Assembly: GCA_947311845.1 (NCBI GenBank)
Contig: CAMZMU010000040.1
Location: forward strand, 60,757,901 to 60,821,900
Length of the DNA: 64,000 nucleotides
Reading direction: 5' to 3'
Source of the DNA: Poa pratensis
Taxonomy: Eukaryota; Streptophyta; Magnoliopsida; Poales; Poaceae
The position numbers and the translations under genes are program-made. Shown here in pieces: positions 31,922-42,631 of this stretch. Positions within the stretch are counted from its first letter, which is position 1. Each line of letters starts with the position of its first letter. A model generated the notes under the pieces. The model was not told the DNA's origin, searched no databases, and saw only the letters and a program-made list of their open reading frames with translations.

Positions 31922-33539
31922 TGATACGTCCCAAACGTATCTATAATTTTTGATGTTCCATGCATGTTTTATGTCAATTGGCACATGTTTGATATACACT
32001 TATATCATATTATGACATATATTAGAATAACCTATTAATAGTTGCCAAAGTGCAAAATCTTCTTGTTTTCCTATTTGTTGTGTAGGAATTATCAAAAATA
32101 CAAAAGAAAACCTTGTTGGAGTCAAATTGGGACTTTCCTGAAATCTGTCTGAGAACTTTTTACGGAGATTGTCAGTTTGACCCTCGAATATGGCGTCCAA
32201 TGGAAATCAAATTAAAGAGAAACTTGTCACAATTTTCCATACGAAGATTTTAAGCCCGAGATCAGCCCAATCGGAGTTCGGACGCGGCCTGTAGGCCCGT
32301 TTTGGTGGAACGCTAAAAGGGGGTGACGGAAATCCGAGAGTCCATATAGAGAAGGAAACCCTAGGTCGTGAGAGGCACCCAAGACCACGAATTTTCCTCC
32401 TCCCAGGCTGCCGTCTGGGGGAGGAGAACCTCCTCCACACCATCCTCATCACCAAGGGCAGCCGTCGCCGCCCCCAAGGGCCGCCGCCGCCGTGGGCTGC
32501 TGCGGGTCGCCGCCTCCACTCCGGGCTGCACCTCTTCATCAACCTCTCTATCTTCTCCAACGACTTCTCCACCATCTCCATGATGAAGGGGGAGTAGTCC
32601 ACCCCCTGGACTTTGGGTTTGTGGTGGTAACTTGATCTAATCTCTCTATGTATGATCATTGTTGGAGTCCATATGATGTGCTTTGCATAAGTATGGATCT
32701 ATCTATGTAATTCTTATGGTGGATATTGTGGTATGAGATGATTTGTTATACATTTACCGTTGTGTTGGAGCTTTTATGATTTGTCATACTTTGGAGATAT
32801 TCTATGATGCATGTGATGGTTTGATTTATGCATAATGCCTTGTTTATCCTTGTCATGAGGTGATTGACACCACCAAGTGTGGATAGATGAGAGAGATGTG
32901 GTCATGCACACGAAATATGAATCATTGCACTAGTGTTTAGAATATTGTCCATTATGAAGTATGATGTATGTAGGTACGGGATGGCCGATGTGACAACGGC
33001 ATATGTATTGAGTGACATGTGAAATACAGGCCAACATCCTTTATCTGGGGGTAAAAAGGAAGAGTATGATGTGCCAGTGACAGCAACCACGCTAGCCTTA
33101 CGAGGGTGACCTAGCAACACAAATGAGTACTTCTTTCAACTATGTGTTTTAGGACATGTAGCCATCATAGAAGTTTACCATTAAAGCATGACAATTGTGT
33201 GTACTTTTTATCTATAACATGATAATCACCATAGATGGGAGAGAGGATTGAGTGAACCCATGAACCCATGTCCATTGTTCCTATAAGAGAAAACCTTTGT
33301 CTTGTCCTCTTGCATTGAAGAGGATTGGGACACTTTTACATTCTTATTTTGTTACGTTAAACTTCCATCCATTAAATCAACCATCTTGTTCTTTAAACTT
33401 GTTTAGTGCATAATCAACTAAAACTTGTGACACTTTAGTTGTAGGGAATAGATAACTTTTCCTTCTTGCTCCTGCGGATCGATACCATACTTCCACATTG
33501 AGAGGTGCTACAGTGATCCCCTGCTCTTGGGGGTTATCA
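31922..33539 (+). mobile_element. Solo LTR in the CACTA-2 transposase gene (first)
   Basis: It starts TGATACGTCCCAAACG and ends GGGGGTTATCA, with ATGTT (31917-31921) and ACGTT (33540-33544) flanking: a 5-bp duplication with one substitution. There is no internal domain. Removing it restores the transposase frame across the junction. It is related at its 5' end to the LTRs at 6421 and 43060. Confidence 0.85.
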
Positions 33540-35489
33540 ACGTTCCACCATCTTAAAAGAGATCCAGGGTCCTCGAAAACCGTGTACATAGGTCATCGAA
33601 GGTGGCTACGCTATGTAGACCCGTGGAGAACACGTGGAGACCTTTTCAACGGTGAAGATGAGCTCCGGGGACCTCTGCGTAAGAGGTGCGGTGAAGAAAT
33701 CGACGAGTTGCTAAAAAATTGGGAACAGTGCCCTGAGCCGGGAAAGAAGCGAAAGGCGCCAGATCCGCTCCTGGGTGTATGGAAGATGAGGTCTGTGTTT
33801 TGGGACTTGCCATACTGGAAAATCCTCAGCACGCCGCATTGCCTTGATCTAATGCATATCACTAAGAATGTGTTCGAGAGTTTGTTTGGCACTGTGCTCA
33901 ACATGGCAGAGAGGACCAAAGATGGGATGAAAGCAAGATGGGACATGTAACATCTTGGTGTCAGGAAACACCTTCATGGTGGACGCCCGGACAATCAGGA
34001 TCAGTCGGATGAGGAGACGGACGGTCGCAAGGCTAAAAGAGTTAAGAAGAATGACTATTACTGCCCACCCTCCTGCTTCACTCTAAGTCTGAAGGAGGTC
34101 GAACAACTTATCAACTGCCTTCTAGGAGTCAAAGTGCCTTTTGGTTACTCGGGGCTTATAAGCAGATGGCTAGACCGGCAGAAACAAAACTTCAACGGTA
34201 TGAAATCTCATGACTGTTACGTGATGATGACTCAGATATTCCCGGTCGCGATCCGAGGGATAATGGATAAGCACGTCTGTGAAACTCTTTTTGCCCTCTG
34301 TAACTTCTTCAACATAATCTCTAAAAAGTCAATCACCGTGAAGCAACTCTCAAGCTTACATGAAGAGATCGTTGTGATACTATGCGAGCTTGAGATGTAC
34401 TTCCCGCCTGCATTCTTTGACATATGTGTGCATCTGTTGGTCCATATCATGGATGATATCATCCATCTCGGGCCATTGTTCCAGCACAACATGATGCCAT
34501 TCGAAAGGATGAATGGGGTCATCAAAGGATTCGTTCGTAACAGGGCCTGTCCGGATGGAAGCATCGTTCAGGGCTTTCTCACCGAAGAGTGCATCTCTTT
34601 CTGCATGAATTTTCTAGACGTCGAGAACCCTGTTGGTTTGCCAGTAAACAAACACATTGGTAGGCTCGATGGAGTAGGTCATAGAAATGGCAAGAGGGAT
34701 TTGCATGTGGACGACTCTTGTCGACGCACCGACTTTAACAGGGCAAACTTAGTAGCTCTCCAACACATTGAAATCGTCGATACTTGGGTGGAACGGCACA
34801 AAAACATGATCGAAAAGAAGTACACTAACCAGGGCAAGCGAAGGACCGAAGGAGAAATAATCAGAGAGCACAACTCCTCTTTCTTGCGTTGGTTCAAAGA
34901 CCAGCTTGCCGTTCCACCCATTGGTGAATTTGGTTCAGTCTTATATGCCTTGTCACGTGGCCCCGCCCCCAACCTCGCGACGTTTCAATCGTATGATATC
35001 AACGGGTTCACTTTCTGCATAGAGGAAAAGACAAAACTTTTGATTATCAAAACTCCGGGGTAACAATGGAATCCTACACCGGTGACCAAAAGTTAAGATA
35101 CTACGGAAGGATCGAGGAGATCTGGGAGCTTAACTACTCTGGAGAGAAGGTGTCGATGTTCCGCGTGAGATGGGCTAGATTATCGACCATCAGAAAAGAA
35201 GACAAGTACTTCACCACCATGGTTTTACCCGAAGCCGGCACTTCATCAAGCGCAAACGTCACCACGCAAAATGAGCCATGGGTATTGGCTAAGCACGTGT
35301 CCCAATGCTTCTTCATAACCGACCCGTCAAAGCCCAGCCGTGTTGTCGTGAGGAGAGGCAAAAGAAACATCATCGGAATGGATGGAGTCGCCAACGAGGA
35401 CGAGTTCGACAATTTTGGCGACCCAGAAATTGACGACGATGATGATGATGATGATCAGGCAACATACACCCTAAGAAGAAGCAGAACCA

Positions 35490-37074
35490 TGATGGCGTGA
35501 ATCACACGCTCGTTGGGAGACCCCAAGAGGAAGGTATGATGCAGTTCAGCATCAAGTTTTCCCTCAGAAAGAAACCAAGGTTATCGAACCAGTAGGAGCA
35601 GCAACTCTTCAGAAGGTTGTTGGCGGCTCGCACGGCGCAACACGATCACCAACGTGGAATCTGCACACAACACAATCAAACTACTTTGCCCCAACGAAAC
35701 AGTGAGGTTGTCAATCTCACCGGCTTGCTGAAAACAAAGGATTAAACGTATGGTGTGGAAAATGATGTTTAATTGCAGAGAATGAAAAAGGAACAGTTTG
35801 CAGTTTGTGGTTGTTTAATCAGTGTAAATGAATGGACCGGGGTCCACAGTTCACTAGTGGTGTCTCTCCATAAAAGATAACTAACATGTTGGGTGAACAA
35901 ATTACAGCTGGGCAATTGACAAACAGTGAGCGCATGACAATGCATATACATGACATGATGACTACTATGATATTTAATTGGGCATTACGACAAGATACAT
36001 AGACCGTTATCCAACATCATCTATGACTAATAATCCACCGCCGGGTTGTCATCCGAGTCCCCCGTTGGTATTAAGTTGCAAGCAACGGATAATCGCATTA
36101 AGTAAAGCGCGTAATGTAAACAAACACATATGCCCGTGGACATAGCATCGTTAGGTTATCCCTAGTGGCAACAGCACATCCACAACCTTAGAACTTTCTG
36201 TCACTGTCCCAGATTAAATGGAGGCATGAACCCACTATCTAGCATAAATACTCTCTCTTGGAGTTACAAGCATCTACTTGGCCAAAGCATCTACGAGTAA
36301 CGGAAAGCATGCAAGATCTTAAATAACATATAAGATAGATTGATAATCAACTTGACATAGTATTCAATATTCATCGGATCCCAGCAAACACAACATGTAG
36401 CATTACAATAATATGATCTTGATCATGTAGGGCAGCTCACAAGATCTAAACATGATGGCACAAAGTGGAGAGACAACCATCTAGCTACTGCTATGGACCC
36501 GTAGTCCAAGGATGAACTACTCACGCATCACTCCGGAGGCAGGCATGGCGATGTAGAAGCCTCCGGTGACGATTCCCCTCTCCGGCAGGGTGCCGGGAAG
36601 AGGTTCTGAACCCTCCCGAGCTAGGGTTGACGGCGACGGCGTCTCTGGAACTTTTCGTGGATATTGGCTCAGGCCCTTAAGGTTTTCGCGTCGGGGGGAA
36701 TAAGTAGGCGAAAGGGCGGCGGCTGGAGACCCCCGAGGGCCCACACAACCCTAGGGCGTGGCAGAGGGGGGCCCCGCGCCCTAGGTGCGTGTGGGGCCTT
36801 GGTGGCCCTCCTCTGTTGCTCCTTTGCTCCGTCAGGCGTGTTCTAGAAAAATAGGGACCCCCGTGTAGTTTCGTCCAATTCCAAGAATATTTCTAGACTA
36901 GCTTTTCTGGAATACAAAAACAGCAGAAAACAGGAACTGGCACTTCGGCATCTTGTTAATAGGTTAGTCTCAAAAAATATATAAAACTGATATAAAGTAG
37001 ATGCAAAACATGTAGCAATTGGTATAAAACAAGCATGGAACATCAAAAATTATAGATACGTTTGAGACGTATCA
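35490..37074 (-). mobile_element. Solo LTR in the CACTA-2 transposase gene (second, inverted)
   Basis: Read on the minus strand it starts TGATACGTCTCAAACG; the other end shares ACGAGCGTGTG-like sequence with the LTR at 43060-44635. AACCA is duplicated at 35485-35489 and 37075-37079. It separates the last 35 or so codons from the rest of the transposase gene. Confidence 0.88.
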
Positions 37075-37439
37075 AACCACGTTACCTAAGCAAGGTCTTC
37101 GATTTAAAAGAAGAAGTCACAATGTGGGGCTAAATTATTCGACCGCGACCAAAAAAGGCAAAAAGTTAGGCAAACGCTGAGAAAGACGCGCGATGTGTGC
37201 GATGAAATTAGATTTATCTCTTTTGTATAACTATGCACTACGTAATCTAGCTCTGTATCGATATTTGTGCAAACTACTTATTATATATTATCTATATACC
37301 GGCCTCTCTTGTGCATATATATCGCGAGACATGCATTGATCTTGCATTTCTTTATAATTTCTGGTGAATAAAAAACTTAGAAGAATAAAAGAAATAAGAA
37401 AAACAACACAAAAAACAGTGAAGAAAAATTTAAAAAAAG

Positions 37440-37482
37440 CTACCGCTGGCGAACCGCCAGGTTTGTTCGCCAGCGGTAGCAT
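37440..37482. repeat. Internal pair of CACTA-2 subterminal motifs
   Basis: TACCGCTGGCGAACC and GGTTTGTTCGCCAGCGGTA form an inverted pair identical in kind to the terminal arrays. It lies between the transposase gene and the GC-rich leader of the second gene (37490-37870), the same position as the internal cluster of CACTA-1. Confidence 0.85.
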
Positions 37483-38066
37483 GGCATGCATCGACTTACA
37501 CGCGGGCCCGCGCGCCTCTCTCTCCTCTCACTCCAAATTTCCCCACACCGCCGCGCCTCTCTTCCTCTCCCCCGATTCAAAAACCGCCGAGCGCCGCCGC
37601 CAGCCGCCCGTCCACGGCCCGACCCCGAGCGCCGCCTCCTCCATGGCCCGGCCCCAAGCGCCGCCGCCAGCCGCCCGTCCACTCCGCCACGTCCACGCCT
37701 CCGTCCCTCGCCACCGCCTCCATGGCTGCCTCCGCCTCTGCTTCCTCCCCGTCGGCCCAGCCCCGAGCGCCGCGCTGCTCCCCTCCTCCATCCAGAGCTT
37801 GCCGGAGCAAGGCTGAGCCCCCTCCTGGTGAGCTCCCCCCCCTCCTCTCTTCTCCCCACCCGGTGACATGTGCACACAACGTGCTTGGTGAAATGCCCAT
37901 GTGGTTTTTTTTTTCAAATTTTGGTACAGCTGTGCATGAATGTGAAATTTTGGTGCTTTGTGAGATATTGTGCTTGTTGATGAATGTGAAATGCTGACAC
38001 TTGTCGGCCGGAGATGCCGACATTTGGCGAATTTGGGTGGCTGTGATGAAATTGAAATGTATGCAG
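37483..38066. other. GC-rich leader region of the second CACTA-2 gene
   Basis: GC-rich up to about 37870, then AT-rich. Long overlapping frames on both strands in the GC part lack recognisable domains and are probably compositional. By analogy with CACTA-1 this is promoter, 5' UTR and first intron. Confidence 0.45.
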
Positions 38067-38275
38067 GTACCCCATGAGGCCCTTGAGATTGCCGGAACGT
38101 CGATTAACTTCCGTTCCGGCAAATTCGGGTACTCCATATGTCCTATTTTTAGCAAAGGTCATGCTGAATTTTCGTGAATTTTGGGATGACTTTGCTAAAA
38201 ATAGAACATATTTGAGTGCCAGGAGTTGCCGGGACGGAAGTTAATCGATGTTCCGACAATTTGGACTCACGGGTA
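38067..38275. repeat. Foldback module copy 2, before the second CACTA-2 gene
   Basis: The left arm (38067-38165) repeats the module at 30311. It is followed by an inverted right arm: TTTGCTAAAAATAG near 38196 pairs with CTATTTTTAGCAAA, and GGGACGGAAGTTAATCGATG near 38231 pairs with the CGTCGATTAACTTCCGT part of the left arm. The whole could fold into a stem of about 90 bp. Confidence 0.8.
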
Positions 38276-38347
38276 GCTTAGTACTTAATTAAGCGAATTT
38301 TTATTAGATTTGTTTTACTAACTTTGACTATCCTCGTTAGTGCGAAT

Positions 38348-39703
38348 ATGTCTAACAATAACGAGGCCGGGGTTCTCAAAAAGGAGGCGAGGATCCGATG
38401 CGGGATTACATCGAAGACGCACTGTCACAGACGTTCAACAATCTGTTTCCTACCATTTGTGAGTTCGTTGGAACTTGGATGAAGGGAGGCCAAGTTGGGC
38501 CTCCCCCATGATCGGCTACGGCTACGACAACTCCATCACCAATTTGACGCCTATTGTGCAAAACCATGATACGCCAGAAGATGCGCCGGTGAACAAGCCT
38601 AAGAAGGTTCGGAAAAGATCCAAGAAACGTAACTCGGACGACTCCAACAGCCGGCCGGAGCAGGGGACTGATTTCCGGTTTGTGGACAGGATACCTATCA
38701 AGAACTGGCATGTGACGCATCACTTGGCTAAATCGATCATGCGGTTAGTTGGGTCAAAAAGTTGTCTGGGATTTGTTGGACCTACATGAGCTTGTTCTTG
38801 TTGTGGAGACGAAACTTCTTGAGCAACAAGCTCCAACATACCCGGTTTTTATTGCAAAGGTACCAAAGGACTTGCGCTTTGTCACTGAAGCTGATGACGC
38901 AACCTGCTCTTTGTGAGATTTGATGATATTTCAGAATGTTCCATATGCTCCCGCTCCACCCCTCCATGGTCTGCCTTGTTGCGCTCAAGTTGGCGCCAGA
39001 TCAAAATGGAGGATACCCCTGACATCGCGATAGTTGACCCTACTACATGCAAGAAATGTTCGTGAACAACCCTTTGGGTAGGAAAACCGCGACGCGTTAC
39101 CTCATAAATCTCTTCCTCCAGAATGGTCCCAAGTGCACCTTTCTCTTGCCTTATTTTCCCGAGTAAGTCATTCCTAGCCGTCATAACATGCTTCCATAGA
39201 TTTCCATCGCTCAATTTGCATCTACAATGGTTAATTTTTGCGCAGAAATGAACATGGCACCCTCATCTCGTTGGACATGTCAGACTGGACTGCCTTGTAT
39301 CGACAGCGGGGATCGTGCTAACGAGAAGACTACTAAGGACTACACCTACATCTAGAATGTTCTGAATGATGCTCTCAACGGCTACGCGTTAAAGGGCGGC
39401 CCGATAAGAAAAGATAAGGCATATGATGAAAAGTATAAATTTTCCCACGAAGTTTCCTTCCCCTGCATCAAGCAGGATTCAAGCAGTTGGATGGAGTCAT
39501 GGTACCTCTTCTATCAAATGCGGTGGTTTTTAAAGTTTCAACGACGAGGCCAATTTATTGGTGATATCAACAAATGGTGCACAACACTAAAGGACGTCAC
39601 TGATTATGTTATCAGAGATGAGTTCCGTTACATCCAGAAGATGATCGCGCAAATCATCATGCGTGACGTCCTAGATGACAATGGGGAGTTCTACTTCCCT
39701 TAA
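38348..39703 (+). pseudogene. CACTA-2 second gene with a degenerate Ulp1-like domain
   Basis: From an ATG at 38348 (M-S-N-N-N-E-A-G) the coding sense jumps frames at several places: a basic segment (K-K-V-R-K-R-S-K-K-R, about 38600-38640), V-A-K-V-P-K-D-L-like text near 38860, a peptidase-like block E-D-T-P-D-I-A-I-V-D-P (about 39010-39045) and L-L-P-Y-F-P ending in an intron donor GTAAGT (about 39162). An acceptor at about 39245 leads in frame to N-E-H-G-T-L-I-S-L-D. An in-frame TAG follows near 39352. The last part (to the stop at 39703) matches the C-terminus of Ulp1-like CACTA proteins, but the block that should hold the catalytic Cys reads S-S-S-W-M-E-S-W-Y-L-F. It is a clear counterpart of the 14511-18234 gene, but inactive. 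Confidence 0.75.
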
Positions 39704-40270
39704 AACACCACCTAACGCCGAGATAGAAAGGCGCATAAGACGTTTGGGTGATTACAGGCTATTCAACTCGTTACAAGGTGGTCTCCCGTTCCCGTAGATA
39801 TCGAAGAGAAGGTGAGCAACAATCAACAGTGTTCGTAAAATATATCCCTAAATTAACTTGCCTAGTTTCGAAAGTCGTTGAACTTGTGTGATCGATGCTA
39901 TATATTCATGGGTTATGAATCGTGCATGCTTAGTTAATTATGTTGCTTTTAATTATTGCAGACATGTTCCAATTCATTCTTGTTTATAGTTTTGTATTCT
40001 CTAAAATGTCGATGATTAAAATGTTGTGACATCATGTGATCCAGGGAGGGGCTATCGAACCTTGTGATATGCACGAGTACACAAATCTTGTGCATCCTAC
40101 TTGGCTCGCTAACTCCGTCCCTGAAACATGTGTGTGTCCGACCTAAATATGAGGCACAAATCGAATCATTTCCGTTTGCTTTGGTCTTTCTTCTGTCTTG
40201 TGTACACACATCTTTTTACTTACAACTCTTATTTGCCTTATACTTTTATATGCGTCTGGTGTACAGAGAG
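39704..40270. other. Spacer before the small CACTA-2 gene
   Basis: AT-rich sequence with no recognised feature. It probably contains the 3' UTR of the second gene and the promoter or an intron of the next gene. The frame of the next gene stays open from 40064, but the family-like start is at 40271. Confidence 0.45.
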
Positions 40271-40627
40271 ATGAAGAAGTGGTATGTGGTGTACGAAGGT
40301 CGTGTTTCAGGAGTCTATGAAGAGTGGGAAGACTGTCTAAAGCAAGTGAACAAGTTCAAAGAAAACAACCACAAAGGCTACAAGAGAAAAGCGGAGGCGA
40401 AAGCTAGGTACTTGAACCACCTGCTTGCGGAAGAGAGGAAGAACAGGATGAACTCCAACTTCATCGTGAACAACCGCAAGAGTTACAGCAGTAAAGCGGA
40501 GGCAGAAGCTAGGTACTTGAACCACCTGCTTGCGGAAGAGAGGAAGAACCAGATGAAATCCAACTTCATCGTGATCCCCTTCTTGCTCATCGTCATTGTC
40601 ATTCTCTTGTATGTGATTGTGTTTTAG
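40271..40627 (+). CDS. Small protein with an RNase H1 N-terminal (hybrid-binding) domain and a C-terminal membrane segment
   Basis: Of 118 residues, the first 55 or so (M-K-K-W-Y-V-V-Y-E-G-R-V, then G-V-Y-E-E-W-E-D-C, V-N-K-F, Y-K-R-K-A-E-A-x-A-R-Y) match the RNase H1 N-terminal fold, also known from caulimovirus inclusion proteins, which binds RNA-DNA or double-stranded RNA. No RNase H catalytic domain follows. Instead a block of about 31 residues (A-E-A-x-A-R-Y-L-N-H-L-L-A-E-E-R-K-N) occurs twice in tandem, and the last 20 residues are strongly hydrophobic (I-P-F-L-L-I-V-I-V-I-L-L-Y-V-I-V-F), probably a tail anchor. Unlike the other CACTA-2 genes it is fully open. Its role in the element is unknown to me; nucleic-acid binding is inferred. 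Confidence 0.72.
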   Translation: MKKWYVVYEGRVSGVYEEWEDCLKQVNKFKENNHKGYKRKAEAKARYLNHLLAEERKNRMNSNFIVNNRKSYSSKAEAEARYLNHLLAEERKNQMKSNFIVIPFLLIVIVILLYVIVF

Positions 40628-40849
40628 ATGACACTAGCTAAACTAGCGACTCCCGTGTATGAAGCATTTGGGTACTTTGTCTAATTGTTCGGTTTGTAAT
40701 GCATGTGTGATGAACTAACTATTTAATTTGGTCTTTTATCTATTTGTACTTCTCAATCATGTATTTGTGTTGTTTCTACTTCCTATACCTGTATATACTG
40801 CTGATATACCTGTATATATACTGCTGGAATACAAATTAAAAAAAAACAT

Positions 40850-41080
40850 ACCGCTGGCGAAAGTGGTTTTACTCGGAAGCTCGACCGCAAACAGCGTCGC
40901 CAGCGCTGCTAGGAGCTACCGCTGGCGGCCCGGAATTTGTTCACCAGCGGTACGTTTTCCTACCGCTGGCGGGCGCCAACTTCGCCAGTGGTAGATGTTA
41001 CCACTGGCCAGACTGTACTGGTGGACGCTGGTTCGCCAGCGGTAGGCAAAAACCGTCCGCCAGCAGTAGCCTTTTCTCTA
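40850..41080. repeat. 3' subterminal repeat block of CACTA-2
   Basis: Repeated TACCGCTGGCG and CGCCAGCGGTA motifs in both orientations mirror the 5' block, with several point-mutated copies. Confidence 0.85.
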
Positions 41081-41346
41081 CTAGCGTGAGGCAGCACTGC
41101 CGCTTTGGCTAGCTAGCTCGCTGTGTGCTGATTAATCGATTCTCTCGTGTTGGTCGTGCATACATCACAGCACAAACGTGTTGGGCTTCCTCGTTTTGGT
41201 GCTCGTTTTGGGCTGCACAGGTGCACAGCTAATGGGCTTGGGGGTGCACACAGGTAGAAATTTGCTGGTACCTAAAGAAAAATCAATTGACCCAGTGTCC
41301 TATGCACCCGGTTGGGCCAACATAGCTCCGCTAGTGTGTAACGTAC

Positions 41347-41480
41347 CTCAAGGCTAGTGGAAGGAGAAGCTATGGCGACGGTGTCGACGCGGCGGCGTCG
41401 GCGATCTCCTCCGTCTCCAGTGCCGCCTCGACTCCCCATGGTTGTGCTTCCGCTACTTTGTAAATCAAGTGGAGGTGACC
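41347..41480 (-). other. Probable displaced first (5' UTR) exon of F-box copy B
   Basis: A GC-rich, CG-repeat segment reads on the minus strand up to CTTGAG and then the donor GTACGT. The hAT boundary follows within ten bases, and the sequence left of the hAT at 25084 continues as intron (ACGCACTCCC). Similar GC-rich first exons precede the F-box copies at 55732 and 59963. The exon would be non-coding. Assignment rests on boundary logic only. Confidence 0.4.
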
Positions 41481-41838
41481 AAGGTATGTGGCTTGGGCAG
41501 ATTACTAGTCCGGGCCGATCTATGTTTTAAGTGATCTCGTTTTCCATGCTGATATCGTGTACTCCGTAGTATTGTCAGTTTGTCCAAAAAAATAGTGGTA
41601 TCAGGATCAAATCCACACACAAAAAAGTAGCGTCAGCGATAGGATGCCCAACCGGTAGCCCAGAACCATGAGAAGGACCATCAAACCGGGTGGCCCAAAT
41701 CCCTCTTGGAGGGCACCTTTCAGATATTGACCCTAGAGGACAGATTCATCTCGATACATCAGCCGCCGGAGCTCTCCTACGCTCTGGTGCGCACGCCATT
41801 GTACATGCACCCCCATCAGATCAAATACACAAAGTAGG
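41481..41838. other. Spacer upstream of the displaced exon
   Basis: I see no recognised gene. It may hold the former promoter of F-box copy B. The last nine bases, CAAAGTAGG, are the left target duplication of the next element. Confidence 0.4.
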
Positions 41839-42173
41839 GTATCTTTTTTACTAAATGGCCCTTAATCGGACATTAAGCTAAGTATGGCCCTTCGCAAAAC
41901 TTTCACATGAATATGGCCCTCGCGACATTCTGAAAAAATCAGAGCCTCTGAAAAACCCAGAAAACGCCATATACTTTGGCTTATCCAAAGTCAGAGAAAC
42001 GCAAAACAAATTAAGTCATTTGGGTAAAGCCAAATGATATGGCTTTTCATTTGGGTAAAACAAAATGATATGGCTTTTCTCGGGTACAGAGATCTGAGAA
42101 TCTCAGTTGACGTTCTCTGAGATTCTTAGAGCCTCTGTACCCAAGAAAAACCATGTAGGAGTAAAAAAGATAC
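41839..42173. mobile_element. Mutator-type MITE (335 bp)
   Basis: A perfect 14-bp terminal inverted repeat (GTATCTTTTTTACT and its inverse) is flanked by a perfect 9-bp duplication CAAAGTAGG (41830-41838 and 42174-42182), the duplication size of Mutator-like elements. Inside is a strong hairpin: CGGGTACAGAG...GAATCTCAG (42081-42106) pairs with CTGAGATTC...CTCTGTACCC (42117-42142). It has no coding capacity. Confidence 0.88.
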
Positions 42174-42182
42174 CAAAGTAGG

Positions 42183-42622
42183 AGTAGGTATTTAACTCGC
42201 TACGAGGGGCCGAACCTGGATAAACCTTGTGTGTGCGAACCTTACCTTTCAATGATTCCTAAGTCGCCTTGCTCCACACAGATGATAAGTCCCCCATGAC
42301 AGGCATCTGCCGTGACAAACCCACGACAGTCAGCATCAATAAGTTTTTTTAAAAAATCTATGAGGATTTTATTTCGCACTATGTGCATAATCGACAACTT
42401 ACTACCAAGAAACAATACTTTTGAGTACAATTTAGCATTTCATTGCAAGATACGAAAACTAGCTTCAGTTCATTCATCCTGAAAGGGGCACACGATAACC
42501 AGTTAAACCAGCAGATGTTGTATCATCAACCCATGTCACAACTGGTTTGTCTGTGCAACAATGAAAAGTTCACTGCAGGATATAAGCATACATTTCAGTG
42601 TTGTAAATGAACTAAAGAAGGG
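42183..42622. other. Spacer with no recognised gene
   Basis: Between two Mutator-type elements. A short minus-strand frame (42242-42430) has no recognisable motif and I do not call it a gene. Confidence 0.45.
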
Positions 42623-42631
42623 GCAGAAACC

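Larger units (their letters stand above)
30460..37180 (+). pseudogene. CACTA-2 TNP2 transposase, broken by frameshifts, a stop and two LTR insertions
   Basis: Homologous along its length to the 859-4167 protein. Segments: 30460-31921, then a solo LTR, 33545-35489, another solo LTR, and a short C-terminal tail 37075-37180. Defects: frameshift near 31450; an in-frame TAA at 33947-33949 where a Gln codon is expected; frameshift near 35055. The residue aligned with the Asp in S-T-D-G-F-N-P of CACTA-1 is Ala (S-T-A-G-L-N-P). Still visible are the N-terminal C-P-C-x-x-C cluster, C-P-V-C-N, M-H-I-T-K-N, the DUF4218-like H-N-M-M-P-F-E-R and the DUF4216-like G-R-I-E-E-I-W-E-L. The start is uncertain; ATGs at 30460 and near 30526-30535 are in frame. 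It cannot make active transposase. Confidence 0.9.
26022..41086 (+). mobile_element. CACTA transposon, decayed (CACTA-2)
   Basis: The left end is CACTAGTAGGAAAAGG; the right end, inverted, is CGCTAGTAGAGAAAAGG, so the terminal A has mutated to G. TGA is duplicated at 26019-26021 and 41087-41089. Subterminal motifs TACCGCTGGCGAAC and inverse fill both ends and differ from those of CACTA-1. Contents in order: LTR-like insertion (26670-30080), transposase pseudogene (30460-37180) with two solo LTRs, internal motif pair (37440-37482), second-gene pseudogene (38348-39703) and a small RNase H1-N domain gene (40271-40627). It has the same gene order as CACTA-1 but belongs to another family and is clearly older. 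Confidence 0.93.
25093..41336 (-). mobile_element. Tip100-like hAT element (internally deleted), split by CACTA-2
   Basis: The left end CAGCAGCGGAGCTA and right end (inverse) CACTAGCGGAGCTA match the CAGnGGCGGAGC style of Tip100-type hAT transposons. Between them, outside CACTA-2, only about 1.2 kb remain. They hold the N-terminus of a zinc-finger MYM/TTF-type protein of the kind these transposons encode. Flanking bases are TACGTACC (25085-25092) on the left and, after two extra bases, TAACGTACC (41339-41347) on the right: an imperfect 8-bp duplication. Removing everything joins an exon-like GC segment ending CTTGAG to GTACGTACGC, a splice donor. The element therefore probably entered the first intron of F-box copy B. 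This reconstruction is inference from boundaries. Confidence 0.6.

Noticed and set aside
37364..38162. Long frames on both strands in the leader of the second CACTA-2 gene
   Set aside because: Low-complexity Pro/Arg-rich or Gly-rich products, mutually overlapping, and without homology to the equivalent position of CACTA-1.
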